Assembly (NCBI GenBank): GCA_905397405.1
Contig: CAJPVJ010000808.1
Coordinates: forward strand, 1 to 20,299
Direction: 5' to 3'
DNA from: Oppiella nova
Taxonomy: Eukaryota > Arthropoda > Arachnida > Sarcoptiformes > Oppiidae
DNA: 20,299 nucleotides
In this document: in pieces, positions 1 to 9,693 of the stretch
How positions within the stretch are numbered: position 1 is the first letter of the stretch
Layout: every line of letters begins with the position of its first letter
Made by a program: the position numbers and the translations under genes
The notes under the pieces: model-generated
What the model saw: the letters and a program-made list of their open reading frames with translations, nothing else
What the model was told of the DNA's origin: nothing
Database searches by the model: none

Positions 1-99
1 CTCCCTTCGCCGCCATTCAAATTGGACCACAAAATGGTTGTCACATCGGATGACTCTTTAGACCACACTTTCACAGAACTCTTTCCCGATTTGATTTAA
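1..99 (+). CDS. C-terminal end of an unidentified protein (partial at window edge)
   Basis: Frame 1 is open from the first base to a TAA at 97-99 (32 codons). The peptide has coding-like composition. It starts Leu-Pro-Ser-Pro-Pro and ends in an acidic/aromatic stretch, LDHTFTELFPDLI. GC content falls sharply after the stop, as expected for the start of a 3' UTR, and a weak poly(A)-like AATATAAA lies near 118. The gene would be convergent with the Costars gene at 905-317. The acidic amphipathic end resembles transactivation segments, but that is only an impression and I cannot name the family. If real, the rest of the gene lies to the left of the window. Confidence 0.45.
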   Translation, partial: LPSPPFKLDHKMVVTSDDSLDHTFTELFPDLI

Positions 100-316
100 T
101 TTGCTTTTATTTAACTTAATATAAAATTGACACAAAAGACACCATTTGTTAAAAATCACTGTTTGCCCGCATTTTTCGTTTATTCATTTTATTTAATTAT
201 TTTTTAATTGGAAAACATTGCAAATAATATATAAAAACCAAAAAAGCAAAAAAAAGTTATAAATGTTATCATAATTAATGTCAATAAAGTTAATCGAATT
301 GTTAGTGAGAAATGTG

Positions 317-905
317 CTATTCTTTAGTCTTTGCGAACTCCTCGACGTCCTTCTCGTGCAGTTCCCGCAGAAGAGTGATGACAATGTTGTCATCCCTTCC
401 CTGATAAAGCATTTCGCCCTCGAAGTCAATCAAACGATGCTTTCGGGCTCTGATGAGAAGACCGACCACTTTATTGGAGATGACTTTGTAGAGTTCGAAC
501 AACTCCTTGAATGTGATGGTATGCCTGCCCTCCCCCGCATCCACGCCGTGTTTGCTTATTATTTCGCACAACAGCTTAATCTCATTGAAGAGCAGTTGTG
601 CGGCCTGTTTGCCCCTCTGCTCCGTTTTGCTGCCCTCCACGGGTCGACCATAGCTTATGACATGGCATCCAAAGGTAAGGTATTGTCAATTATATTACAT
701 GAGTGAACACTTACTTCGGATCCTCTTTATTGAGTTTTTGTTTGGCGGCCGACACGGCATCGAAAGAGCCGGAGAAAGGGTTGAGTTTCTGCTTCTCTTT
801 GTGCTGATCCGCCCGCTCCTGAAACTGTGTTATACGGGAACCCAGGTCTGTATTGCCGTACAGTCCCGGCAATCGGTTTGTCTTATTCTCGTCCGATTCA
901 CTCAT
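317..905 (-). CDS. Actin-binding Rho-activating protein-like (Costars domain)
   Basis: Two exons on the minus strand, 905-715 and 653-317 (stop 319-317), are separated by a 61-nt intron with donor GTAAGTG. The joined product is 175 residues. Residues 1-63 are polar and Lys/Gln-rich with an NPFSG motif. From residue 65 the sequence YGRPVEGSKTEQRG is the family signature at the entry to the Costars domain, which runs to the C-terminus and includes ITFKELFELY and LIDFEGEMLYQ. Family members (ABRA/STARS, Costars) bind actin and, in vertebrate muscle, promote actin polymerisation and Rho/SRF signalling; Dictyostelium Costars affects motility. The start at 905 is the first Met and gives an MSESDEN N-terminus. 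A poly(A) signal (AATAAA on the minus strand) lies at 184-179. The gene appears intact. Confidence 0.92.
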
Positions 906-955
906 TGTTTTATCAGTTGTAATAATGAGTCAATTTTTTAAACAGTTTACAATCT

Positions 956-1210
956 AATCGTTTGAATATTCTGTATGAATTGCTTATGAATTATGTAAGC
1001 CTTTGTGTGGATTCACAAGTTATGCAAAACACGAGAAAAGCATTTTCCAGTAAACATCTCGTCATATATCACACAAACATTTAAATCGTTTGAATATTCT
1101 GTATGAATTGCTTATGAATTATGTAAGCCTTTGTGTGGATTCACAAGTTATGCAAAACACGAGAAAAGCATTTTCCAGTAAACATCTCGTCATATATCAC
1201 ACAAACATTT
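956..1210. repeat. Tandem duplication, 128-bp period, two copies
   Basis: Positions 956-1082 recur without a visible mismatch at 1084-1210, a period of 128 bp with one intervening base. It lies just upstream of the Costars gene start (905), so one copy may be promoter-proximal sequence. Perfect identity over about 127 bp in non-coding DNA means either a very recent duplication or an unmerged overlap between assembled contigs. Compare the 128-bp duplication at 19069-19324 and the 122-bp one at 4545-4789. Confidence 0.95.
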
Positions 1211-1965
1211 CTTTGACTTTCGGTACGCTATAGATGCCAAGTATGAGATAAGTGTCTATAATTAGACTAAATGTTACGTAAGCTGTGCTTTGATTGTGTA
1301 ATTGTGTGACAAATGAGTGTTGCTTTCCGTTGTTTCTAAAGTTAGTCATTTGAGGCGATGTTTCTATTAATAAAGATTTGAATGCTATTTATAAACCTGA
1401 GGAGCATTTCTAGTAAAGAGCTAACAGTTATCGCACTCTACAGATTATAGCCAACTTTACATAAGCTATGTTATTTTCGCAAATATTTATAGTTTTAATC
1501 GTTTTTATGAAAACCACAAAAATTTAGCAAAAGTTGCGAACAAAAGAAGCTTTCGGTGAAAAGGAAAGCCATTGAATCCCTGAGCGCTTATAATGACGTA
1601 AAGCGTAACAATTGTGTCGAACTAATGATTTGTCTCATCGATGGTGTGACACCACCGGCCCTACAGGAGCTGCCAATTCATACAAATGTTTTAATGGCAC
1701 GCGACTACCATTCCCTTTAACCAACACGTGCTATGAGTGCGGCAATGCATTAGTCTGTGTTCTATTCACTACTATTGTGTATAGGCTTTGCTTTGTTGGA
1801 TATAGGGTTTGCTTCCGACCACTTGCTATGCAATCAATTGTCAGCAATGGCTATAAGGATCAGCTCCTCCTGAATAACAGATTTAAAGACACGTGTCTTT
1901 GTTAGGGACTTAACAACCCATACCATCGGCCTATCCTATCACCAGTCAGTAATCAAAGCATAGGT
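1211..1965. other. Spacer with a higher-GC open stretch (1511-1905), no confident gene
   Basis: Positions 1211-1510 are AT-rich with nothing recognisable. From about 1511 to 1905 GC rises and two plus-strand frames stay open. One runs 1511-1720 (about 69 codons with no initiator Met in the first half, ending TAA at 1718-1720). The other runs 1612-1905 (about 97 codons, Cys-rich). The 1511-1720 frame reads like protein (for example CVELMICLIDGVTPPALQEL), but I recognise no family and see no good splice pair joining it to anything. It may be a gene or transposon remnant, an orphan exon, or chance. Confidence 0.2.
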
Positions 1966-3099
1966 ATTGCTTTACTCACCACTGGATTATTCAATTCAGT
2001 TGAATCGCTAATAGTTAACAACTTTTATTGTATTTATTCACAAATCATTTGCTTTGCCATAAGCTCTCTACTCATAATAAGTACTGTTAGAGCAGAGTAT
2101 ATTTAAATAAAAATAAGTTGTTTGCACTATAATCACATTCTCTCCAATCAATTGACTAAATCTTGCAGTTATACACAATTTTCAATTTAATTTTAATCAC
2201 AACTTCAATCTTACAAAAGAAATTCAAATTACTTTTAAAATGAAAATAAATACATATATGTAATACAATATTATATTGATTAGTAAAGAATTGCACTAAT
2301 TTTATGTTGACTAGTACTTAGAATAAATTTCAAACAATTATACTACAAATTATATAAATATAGCCATAAAATAATAATAAAAGACTATACAGTAGTCTTT
2401 GAGTATAATAGAGTAGATGTGAATTGAAAGTGATTTCAATTCCTTAGAGAGCGGTCATTGAAATGGTAGGGATGGGGAGGACCCGACATATCGCTCTGTT
2501 GTTGAAGGCTTGAGGCTCTGGTGAAGGGAGAAAAATTGCTTTACTCACCACTGGATTATTCAATTCAGTTGAATCGCTAATAGTTAACAACTTTTATTGT
2601 ATTTATTCACAAATCATTTGCTTTGCCATAAGCTCTCTACTCATAATAAGTACTGTTAGAGAAGTATATTTAAATAAAAATAAGTTGTTTGCACTATAAT
2701 CACATTCTCTCCAATCAATTGACTAAATCTTACAGTTATACACAATTTTCAATTTAATTTTAATCACAACTTCAATCTTACAAAAGAAATTCAAATTAGT
2801 TTTAAAATGAAAATAAATACATATATGTAATACAATATTATATTGATTAGCAAAGAATTGCACTAATTTTTATGTTGACTAGTACTTAGAATAGATTTAA
2901 AACAATTATACTACAAATTATATAAATATAGCCATAAAATAATAATAAGACTATACAGTAGTCTTTGAGTACAATAGAGTAGATGTGAATTGAAAGTGAT
3001 TTCAATTCCTTAGAGAGCGGTCATTGAAATGGTAGGGATGGGGAGGACCCGACATATCGCTCTGTTGTTGAAGGCTTGAGGCTCTGGTGAAGGGAGAAA
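1966..3099. repeat. ~567-bp tandem duplication covering the 3' end of Fer2
   Basis: Copy 1 (1966-2534) and copy 2 (2535 to about 3099) begin with the same ATTGCTTTACTCACC and end with the same GTGAAGGGAGAAA. By eye they differ at about six substitutions and three short indels, all in the non-coding part. Copy 2 carries the last ~30 codons, stop and 3' UTR of the Fer2 gene read on the minus strand; copy 1 repeats them downstream. Each copy has a small hairpin around AAAGACTA/TAGTCTTT (near 2380-2400). The region is otherwise AT-rich and non-coding. It could be a recent local duplication or two alleles placed in tandem by the assembler. Confidence 0.93.
2436..2534 (-). pseudogene. Duplicated C-terminal fragment of Fer2
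   Basis: Read on the minus strand, copy 1 of the tandem repeat encodes the same last ~30 residues as the functional exon at 3174-3002: [12 protein letters not shown] onward, ending in SLRN and TGA at 2438-2436. The sequence is identical to the parent over this coding part. It lacks the upstream part of the last exon and has no splice acceptor of its own, so it is a dead tail lying within or just past the parent gene's 3' UTR. The absence of coding changes says it is very young, or is an allelic copy misplaced in assembly. Confidence 0.85.
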
Positions 3100-6000
3100 G
3101 AGAACCTATATTTCTTCGGTTCGGATTCACTCCTAAGTTCTCCCAATTAATCCACGAAAGTCTTGCCGTTAGATCTAATGGACAGTATGTATTAGAAAGT
3201 GAGGCCTAACAGTAAAATATTGAGAAATGGACGAACCACTAGTATTCCACTCGTGTGTGTGCTCTCCCTTGATCTCCCCTTTCAGACACTTCTCAATATA
3301 AGTGATTGGATCGTATTCTGACGCTAAGATCTCTTTAAGCAGCGCTATGTAAGCAATCGCTAGTCTCAGGGTATCGATTTTGGACAGTCTGTCACCAAGC
3401 AAATGTCAACCATTTAATAAGAATTCTTTTAATATATCACTTTTTCAATTCTATATATGTTTAGAATTCTACTAGATGACTTCAATAACTGTTTCAATAA
3501 TTCTAGCTCCTTCAATAAAATAAAATTCTTTATAATATATTTTTAGGAATATGTATACAGTATTAAATAACTGATAAATTCATTTGATGTTTATGAACGA
3601 ATGAGCAAGCTATAATATATGGACATGTACAGAGTATAATATGAATACCGTTTCTCGAAGGGAAAGGTGGGTACGTGAACCCGCAACTCCTCGAAAGCGC
3701 TGTTAATGCTGAGCATCCTTTTCCTCTCGCGAATGTTGGCTGCATTACGTTGAACTTTGTATGGCCCGTGCGATGGATAGCCTCCCGACCCCATCATTGC
3801 TTTGTATCCACTATTGAAGGGCTCATCGCAGTGTCCATTGTCTGCAAGTTTTCGGGTTTGACTCAGAGTTCAATCGGACAACAGAGCCCTTGCGATGGAC
3901 TCCTTATTGGTCTCTGACTTATTTGAAACAATTGAATACACAATCAATAATTGCAAACCATTTATGCTCTGCTTTCCAATTATTGAATTGATATACATTT
4001 CAAATATGAATGGGTCTACAGATAAGCGCTTCAAATGTTAGTTTTGGGCAAAACTTCATTTGCTTCAAAAGTGGAACAATGTTTGGGAGCCATCGCATGA
4101 GCCAACACTAGTACAACACTTATCAGATTAAGATTAAGATTAACACATTTCTACAACAATATCCAATTGATTGCTAATCCATTGAATTTGCAGACAAAAT
4201 ATTAATGAATACAAAAACTCATTCAATTAATCATTTAAACTTCCTTTAAATCGTCTGTCTTTTAAAGCTGTTCTGAATGACAAAACATGTCTTCATAAAT
4301 CTATCTTAGATTCTGCACTTAAGTACACTTTTGTAGATATTATAAAAATAGTAATTACGATAGAAATTGCTTTATTTTTTTCGTAAACTCTTTAAATGTC
4401 TATTTATTTACATTGACACAAACTAAATAACTTGAAAAATATTTAAATCCTTTATATTCGTAGTAAATAATTAGAATATTTGGTTTCATTGAATACATAA
4501 ATCTTATTTGTTAGTATCTACTGTATAAACTTTATACTATAAAGCAGCTATGCTGAACTCAGATTATAAGTTAGTGGAAAAAGGTTTCGATATTTCCAGA
4601 AATTGCTGACAGTATTTCGGGAATATAGGAAATTCCATGGAGAGTATAATTAAAATTAAACAAGGTACAGCTATGCTGAACTCAGATTATAAGTTAGTGG
4701 AAAAAGGTTTCGATATTTCCAGAAATTGCTGACAGTATTTCGGGAATATAGGAAATTCCATGGAGAGTATAATTAAAATTAAACAAGGTTTATTAATATA
4801 TTTTAATGAAATTTAAGATAGTTAAGCAAATTTTATAAATAATTTTATTCGAAATATTAATAAAAAATCATACTAATCATTGATATTAATAAAAGTGATA
4901 TTTTTCAAAATATTATAATTTTTTATAATTAAGGGCTGTCATAAATAATACTTACCATATTTTGACTTTACATGGAATTTCTTATATTCTCGAAATACTA
5001 TCAAAAATTTCTGGAAATATCGAAACCTTTTTCCACTAACTTATAATCTGAGTTCAGCATAGCTGATACAGATAAGCGCTTCAAATGTTAGTTTTGGGCA
5101 AAACTTCATTTGCTTCAAAAGTGGAACAATGTTTGGGAGCCATCGCATGAGCCAACACTAGTACAACACTTATCAGATTAAGATTAAGATTAAGATTAAC
5201 ACATTTCTACAACAATATCCAATTGATTGCTAATCCATTGAATTTGCTGACAAAATCACAGCTAATATTAATGAATACAAAAACTCATTCAATCAATCAT
5301 TTAAAGTTTCGTTTAATTGACTGTCTTTTAAAGCTGTTCTGAATGACAAAACATGTTTTCATAAATCTATCTTAGATTCTGCACTTAAGTACACTTTTGT
5401 AGATATTATAAAAATAGTAATTACGGTAGAAATTGCTTTAATTTTTTTTCGTAAACTCTTTAAATGTCTATTTATTTACATTGACACAAACTAAATAACT
5501 TTAAAAATATTGAAATCCTTTATATTCGTAGTAAATAATTAGAATATTTGGTTTCATTGAATACATAAATCTGATTTGTTAGTATCTACTGTATAAACTT
5601 TATACTATAAAGGAACTAAATTTTTGTATAGTAATAATAACGCCCCTATCCATTAAAATCCATAAATTCTCAATTGTTTAAATACTGATAATAAATTGAA
5701 AATAAAATGTATTATAGAAAATTGCTTACAATTGTGATGTAAGAAGTAATATCCGTGAGTTGTGATCTCAGATCCACTTCCACTGCATGTATCCAATTCT
5801 GTCTCATATAACTTGGATTCTTCGATATTATGCGACAAATCTTAATAGAATTTATAATTAAGAATATCTTTTATAGCTGATCCGAATAATGATATTAGAA
5901 AAGTATTGAATATATAATACCTTCAGTGACTTTCATAATGAGAACACAAATTATATTGAGTTTGAAATACTTGACTAATTCTTACCTTCAGAAAGACAGC

Positions 6001-6214
6001 TATTTCTCGGATCTAACTGTAAATGATATTCGCGATTGGATTGCGAGTTATGATTGCGTTGAGTCGACGAACACTTATTATTATTATTATTTAGTTGATT
6101 GTAATTTTGTTCACAAGAAGTATGAGATGTATGGCGTTCTTCACATACAGATGGGAACACATAATCAGCGAAGGGGTCCGAAACAGAGGACGACAATCCT
6201 TCTGGAGATGACAT
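3002..6214 (-). CDS. Fer2: bHLH transcription factor, Fer2 (48-related-2/PTF1A-like) group
   Basis: Five minus-strand exons: 6214-5986, 5840-5730, 3841-3649, 3388-3237 and 3174-3002 (stop 3004-3002). The introns are 145, 1888, 260 and 62 nt. The total is 858 nt, 285 residues, with phases agreeing at every junction. Residues 1-114 are Ser/Asn-rich with a five-Asn run (42-46). The bHLH spans about 145-197: the basic region has [12 protein letters not shown], helix 1 INSAFEELR, the loop VPTFPFEKR and helix 2 [17 protein letters not shown]. It is followed by the subfamily tail [13 protein letters not shown] and [14 protein letters not shown]. Drosophila Fer2 acts in the development and maintenance of dopaminergic neurons; a neuronal role here is inference. 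The start is the first Met after an in-frame stop. The second intron holds repeats, and the 3' end is tandemly duplicated. Fer1 or PTF1A would be the alternative names, but the tail fits Fer2 better. Confidence 0.93.
4545..4789. repeat. Exact tandem duplication of the left arm of the inverted-repeat element
   Basis: Positions 4545-4666 and 4668-4789 are identical (122 bp, period 123). The unit begins CAGCTATGCTGAACTCAG, which is the terminal sequence of the element at 4668-5065. The extra arm therefore precedes a complete element. The size is close to the other exact tandem duplications in the window (127 and 128 bp). Confidence 0.95.
4668..5065. mobile_element. Non-autonomous inverted-repeat (MITE-like) element, ~398 bp with ~95-bp TIRs
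   Basis: The left end 4668-4762 (CAGCTATGCTGAACTC to CCATG) matches the reverse complement of the right end 4971-5065 (CATGGAATTT to GCATAGCTG) over about 95 bp with roughly five mismatches. The ~208 bp between the arms is AT-rich with no open frame. Long imperfect TIRs and no coding capacity fit a MITE. I see no convincing target-site duplication, because the flanks were rearranged by the neighbouring direct repeats. The superfamily cannot be assigned. It is intronic in Fer2. Confidence 0.8.
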
Positions 6215-6487
6215 CTCAATCTCGAATACCCAGAGGCAGGAGTGAAGTGAGTGTTAGTGTTGAGCGAAATTATTTTCAAAATTAGATCCAAAAGTCGATA
6301 GTTATAGGAATGAAAGCCATTTATGATATGTTGGCAACTACTGAATATGTGTAATATATGTGTATATTGAGTAGAATCGGTACCTATATTCAGATGCCAT
6401 TGTTTATCGACAGTTAAGTCCAATGGAAATGTCTTATGTTTATGACAGCACCAGAAGAATGACTTCTGTTTAACCATTATTTTATAG

Positions 6488-6596
6488 ATTCTCATTACCA
6501 GCAAATGTCAAAACCAGCAGCAAATCCAGTGGTGATGAGGAGGAGCTAATGGCTCTCCACACTCGCAAACATCCAATGGCTATACCCTTCACTTAG
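6488..6596 (+). other. Possible orphan terminal exon upstream of Fer2
   Basis: After an acceptor-like TTATTTTATAG ending at 6487, the plus strand is open to TAG at 6594-6596. It reads FSLPANVKTSSKSSGDEEEL and continues with a basic and then hydrophobic end (HPMAIPFT). The composition is much more protein-like than the surrounding DNA. No upstream plus-strand exon with matching phase is obvious, and Fer2 occupies the other strand from 6214. Alternatives are a 5' UTR exon of Fer2 read on the minus strand (a GTAATGAG donor follows CATTTGCTG there), a gene fragment, or chance. Confidence 0.2.
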
Positions 6597-7253
6597 CTAT
6601 CGATCGCTATTCTAATGGTTTTCACAGGCAATACACTTCTGTATATTTATAGAAAATTTTGCACTAATAATACAAATAATTTTTTAAATAAGGAAATTAT
6701 ATTATTGATAATTATTGTTTTAGACAGTATTTTTACAACTTTGTTTATTAAACAAAAAATTATATTTGATTTAATTTCAGTGGGTATATTTATTAGAATG
6801 ATATTACCTTTTTATATTTCTGTAATTTTATTAAACTAAACGTTTTGAAATAAAGGATTAATATTATCAAAAATAATTTTTAATAAAGTATATTATATTG
6901 TGTTTTTATTAGCATCTTTTTCAGTAATACATCGTTTACTAGTTATTGTTAGTTATTAAAATTAAATGCCTCTAAATGATGAGAATATACAATACTGTAA
7001 ATACAGTACAATACAAGTATATGGAAGTCAAATGCAAATCTTTGGATACAATTCTTTCATTTTTGTTATAAAATTAAATATGACTCTATTCAAATTAAAC
7101 CAATATTTCAAAAATAGCATGCTTAAAGATTTGAAAATAATTAATATTATTATGAATGAATGTTGAATTGCTGTACATTTAAAAGAATGCGTTCAAAATG
7201 AGTCAATAAGACTGGAACTACTGATTGGTGACTATATGGCTATCATATGACTA
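6597..7253. other. AT-rich spacer, no gene seen
   Basis: Very AT-rich. The plus-strand open frames of 74 codons (6615-6839) and 66 codons (6966-7166) consist almost entirely of Ile, Leu, Phe, Asn and Lys codons, as expected from base composition. Two opposed copies of the TACTGTA/TACAGTA 7-mer lie at 6993 and 7002. Confidence 0.5.
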
Positions 7254-7516
7254 GAGTCAGGCTTTTGCGGACCAAATTTAATCTAAAGCCTTTATTTTAT
7301 ATACACTATGTTTTCCTCAAAACTTAAAAGTTCTTATCATTTATTTATCATGGATTATCCCAAAACTATTTGCATGTCTCACTGCTAGGGATCAAAGGTT
7401 AAACCATTGGGATAATCCATGATAAATAACCGATAAGAACTTTTCAGTTTTAACGAAAACATAGTGTATATAAAATAAAGGCTTTAGATTAAATTTGGTC
7501 CGCAAAAGCCTGACTC
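7254..7516. mobile_element. Hairpin MITE-like element with TA flanks
   Basis: The left arm begins GAGTCAGGCTTTTGCGGACC at 7254 and the right arm ends with its reverse complement at 7516. The arms are about 100 bp each (7254 to about 7356, about 7412 to 7516) with few mismatches around a ~55-nt loop, so the element can fold into one long hairpin. TA dinucleotides abut both ends (7252-7253 and 7517-7518), the target-site duplication of Tc1/mariner-type elements. A weaker inverted similarity continues outside the TA, roughly 7228-7537, so the true ends may be further out. There is no coding capacity. Confidence 0.8.
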
Positions 7517-7518
7517 TA

Positions 7519-8717
7519 CATATGACTATACGGTCACTTCAAATGATGTATACCTCGAGTATAATGTGTTTGAGTTATTGTGTTGAGTCGCGTGTCTCTC
7601 AACGAGTTTCTCATTTCAATGAAAAACCGATGAATGAAACGCCTATTGAAAGCCACCGCAGCGTTAGATTTGGATATGGATAGGGATAGGGATAGGGATG
7701 GGTTTGTATGCATCGTATTAAAGATCACACGACTATTATCTGCGGTTAAGTCTTTCACGTAAGAGCTCTCAAACACAGGCTTATCATAACTTATAATCCA
7801 TTTTTTCAATTACATAACTCAATACCAGAGAAGATTTTTATGTAATTCTATTAAAGCTATATTTCTATTTAAATATTATGTTCAATGCTTTTATATGTTG
7901 CAAATAAATGTATGCAAATGATTTTCTAATTCTTTATGACTTCCCATTAAATTTTTAAAAGTTTTCACTTCTAAATGATATTATTCTGATTTGTCTTTTT
8001 AATTAATTATATATTCAATTGAATAGATTTGTGTTGATATATTTAATATTGATGTGTTGCTAATTATTTGTTGTGAATACTGAGAGCCAACGCTTGTTAC
8101 GGGTAATGGTGTGGAAAATTGGCGAAAAGCTATTGTATTATAAACGCCACTCAATATTGTATTGATTTTGGTGAAGACTAACGCCGTGGGAACCAAACAA
8201 TCGTTTATTGTAACTAATTTTCAAATATACACAATGTCACCATCATTTATGCAAAATCTAATCTTGAGTGTTTTATACTAAAACTATTAATAAATTAATA
8301 TTCTTGCTATAATAAAATAATTATACTAAATTTTAGTTGTAGCGTTAATTTCACAATGTAAGACCTACTTATAATTTACCTACTGTTCGTAAACTTAATG
8401 TTATCATACTGTACTGTATGTATCAAATTTTGTTTATAACGATTCAAAGTAACTGAAATAGTAATCTTATTTATAAATTGTACAAAATTAGAAAATACAC
8501 TTTACAAACCTACAGTATTATAAAAATATAAAGATTTATAGAAATTATAAGTACTCGGTACTTTTATGATTACATACAGTAATTACACACTACTAGTAAC
8601 TTACTACTACAGTAGGTTATAATTTTTAATTATTGTTGGAATGCGTTAAATAACGGATTGAAATTAACTTATGGATTAAAAATTTTAATTTAAAATCAGT
8701 TATACTTATCACAGTTT
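7519..8717. other. Spacer upstream of the tetraspanin, no confident gene
   Basis: Minus-strand frames at 7809-7534 and 8196-7999 are open for 91 and 65 codons. They start from TTG codons, hold a GGATAG-derived Ser/Leu run (7678-7699) and show no family resemblance, so I do not call them. From 8200 to 8717 the sequence is AT-rich, with five TACAGTA/TACTGTA copies between 8407 and 8614. The tetraspanin promoter must lie at its right end. Confidence 0.4.
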
Positions 8718-9512
8718 ATGTCTCATTTAAAAGAGATGTGTTTAACTCTATTCATTGGTGTTCTTGTGGTCTCGACGGCCATCATTATAATCATTGAATC
8801 AGTTTTAGGCGGATATATATTCTTCGCACATTTACTCTCATTCTCAGTCCGATACATAATTTTAGCCGATTTCTCTAACTTGTCTACCGTTTCCTTATAT
8901 AATATAATTATATTAATAAATTTCCTATCATTCGGAGTCTTACTACTGGCCCTTCTATCCGGTTATGTCGAGAAATGGTTTTCATATGAGATGTTTAGTT
9001 TGGCATCACTTGTGTTGATATTATGCATAACTGTTCGCAAATACCAGTCAGGAATCGATTTGTTTGATGAGGTCATAGTGAAAGAGATATACATGTCTCA
9101 CATCCGTGACTATGATCCCAACCAAAGCTGTCGATTCAGAAGCAGTTGTTTCGAAACAACAAACTTTCACCGCCTGAAGAAGTGTTGCGGTTGGCTCTCA
9201 CCCAACGACTACATCCACTCCAACTGGAATGTCCATCACAACGATACCCAACAACTGCCCAAATATTGCTGCAATTTCTGGTACATTAAGTATACACACA
9301 ATAACTGCACAATCGATTCAATCAACAAGTTTGAGATCGGATGTCGGTCTGCAATGACTTACGAATACGAGACCTTTAATCCAATCAGTTATCGGTACGG
9401 AATCTTCTACCCGATCGTCAAAGCAATTTCAGCAATACTTTTCAAAATCGCTAAAACTTCGTCTCTATTGCCCAGAGCTGAGGGTATATTCTCGCACTCT
9501 ATCCCCAAATAA
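8718..9512 (+). CDS. Tetraspanin family membrane protein (intronless)
   Basis: A single open frame of 264 residues from ATG 8718 to TAA 9512. The layout is that of tetraspanins: TM1 about 9-36, a short loop, TM2 about 62-84, TM3 about 87-105, a large extracellular loop about 106-226, then a weaker TM4 about 227-245. The loop carries the diagnostic CCG (156-158, in KKCCGW), a second Cys pair (CC 184-185), C197 and C209, enough for the family's disulphides. Tetraspanins organise partner receptors and integrins in plasma-membrane microdomains; the partner here is unknown. TM4 and the C-terminal tail look degenerate. The 3' end faces PRMT9 across 181 bp, with AATAAA at 9625-9630. The lack of introns contrasts with most neighbours and could reflect retroposition. 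Confidence 0.85.
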   Translation: MSHLKEMCLTLFIGVLVVSTAIIIIIESVLGGYIFFAHLLSFSVRYIILADFSNLSTVSLYNIIILINFLSFGVLLLALLSGYVEKWFSYEMFSLASLVLILCITVRKYQSGIDLFDEVIVKEIYMSHIRDYDPNQSCRFRSSCFETTNFHRLKKCCGWLSPNDYIHSNWNVHHNDTQQLPKYCCNFWYIKYTHNNCTIDSINKFEIGCRSAMTYEYETFNPISYRYGIFYPIVKAISAILFKIAKTSSLLPRAEGIFSHSIPK

Positions 9513-9624
9513 TACATTATTCTTACAAATTCTTGTATTTTTATATTTTTATTAATTTCATAATGAAAAATACTAAAATCTCATTGATTTTGAATATTTG
9601 TAAATTAATTTTTACATTAAACAA

Positions 9625-9646
9625 AATAAATATTTGTAATTTTATT
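9625..9646. promoter_or_regulatory. Interleaved poly(A) signals of tetraspanin (+) and PRMT9 (-)
   Basis: AATAAA on the plus strand at 9625-9630 is 113 bases after the tetraspanin stop. TTTATT at 9641-9646 is AATAAA on the minus strand, 48 bases after the PRMT9 stop. The two convergent transcripts therefore probably overlap at their 3' ends. Confidence 0.65.
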
Positions 9647-9693
9647 TAAAATCAACATAACATATAAAATTAATTCATTCAATCATTTGAAGT

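Larger units (their letters stand above)
4017..5612. repeat. Two ~530-bp direct repeats flanking an inverted-repeat element in Fer2 intron 2
   Basis: Copy A (4017-4543) and copy B (5067-5612) both begin TACAGATAAGCGCTTC and both end TATACTATAAAG. They differ by scattered substitutions and several indels; for example, copy B has one more AGATTA unit near 5185. Between them lies only the inverted-repeat element and a duplicated arm of it. Both copies are AT-rich and non-coding. The arrangement suggests a tandem duplication of A with an element at the junction, or two haplotypes joined end to end. The whole structure sits inside the 1888-nt second intron of Fer2. Confidence 0.93.

Noticed and set aside
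278-706. 142-codon plus-strand frame over the Costars gene
   Set aside because: It is the antisense shadow of the conserved Costars exon, which has clear family motifs on the minus strand.
6091-6504. 137-codon minus-strand frame overlapping Fer2 exon 1
   Set aside because: It overlaps the real Fer2 first exon in another frame; the upstream part has no recognisable protein character.
6615-6839. Hydrophobic 74-residue frame looking like a mitochondrial membrane protein
   Set aside because: Ile/Leu/Phe/Asn/Lys richness follows directly from the very high AT content; no mitochondrial gene resemblance and no neighbouring mitochondrial sequence.
7534-7809. Minus-strand 91-codon frame
   Set aside because: It starts from TTG, runs across a GGATAG repeat giving a Ser/Leu run, and shows no family features or partner exon.
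7999-8196. Minus-strand 65-codon frame resembling a targeting peptide
   Set aside because: TTG start, AT-rich, decays into Ile/Ser/Asn codons; I found no downstream exon in phase.
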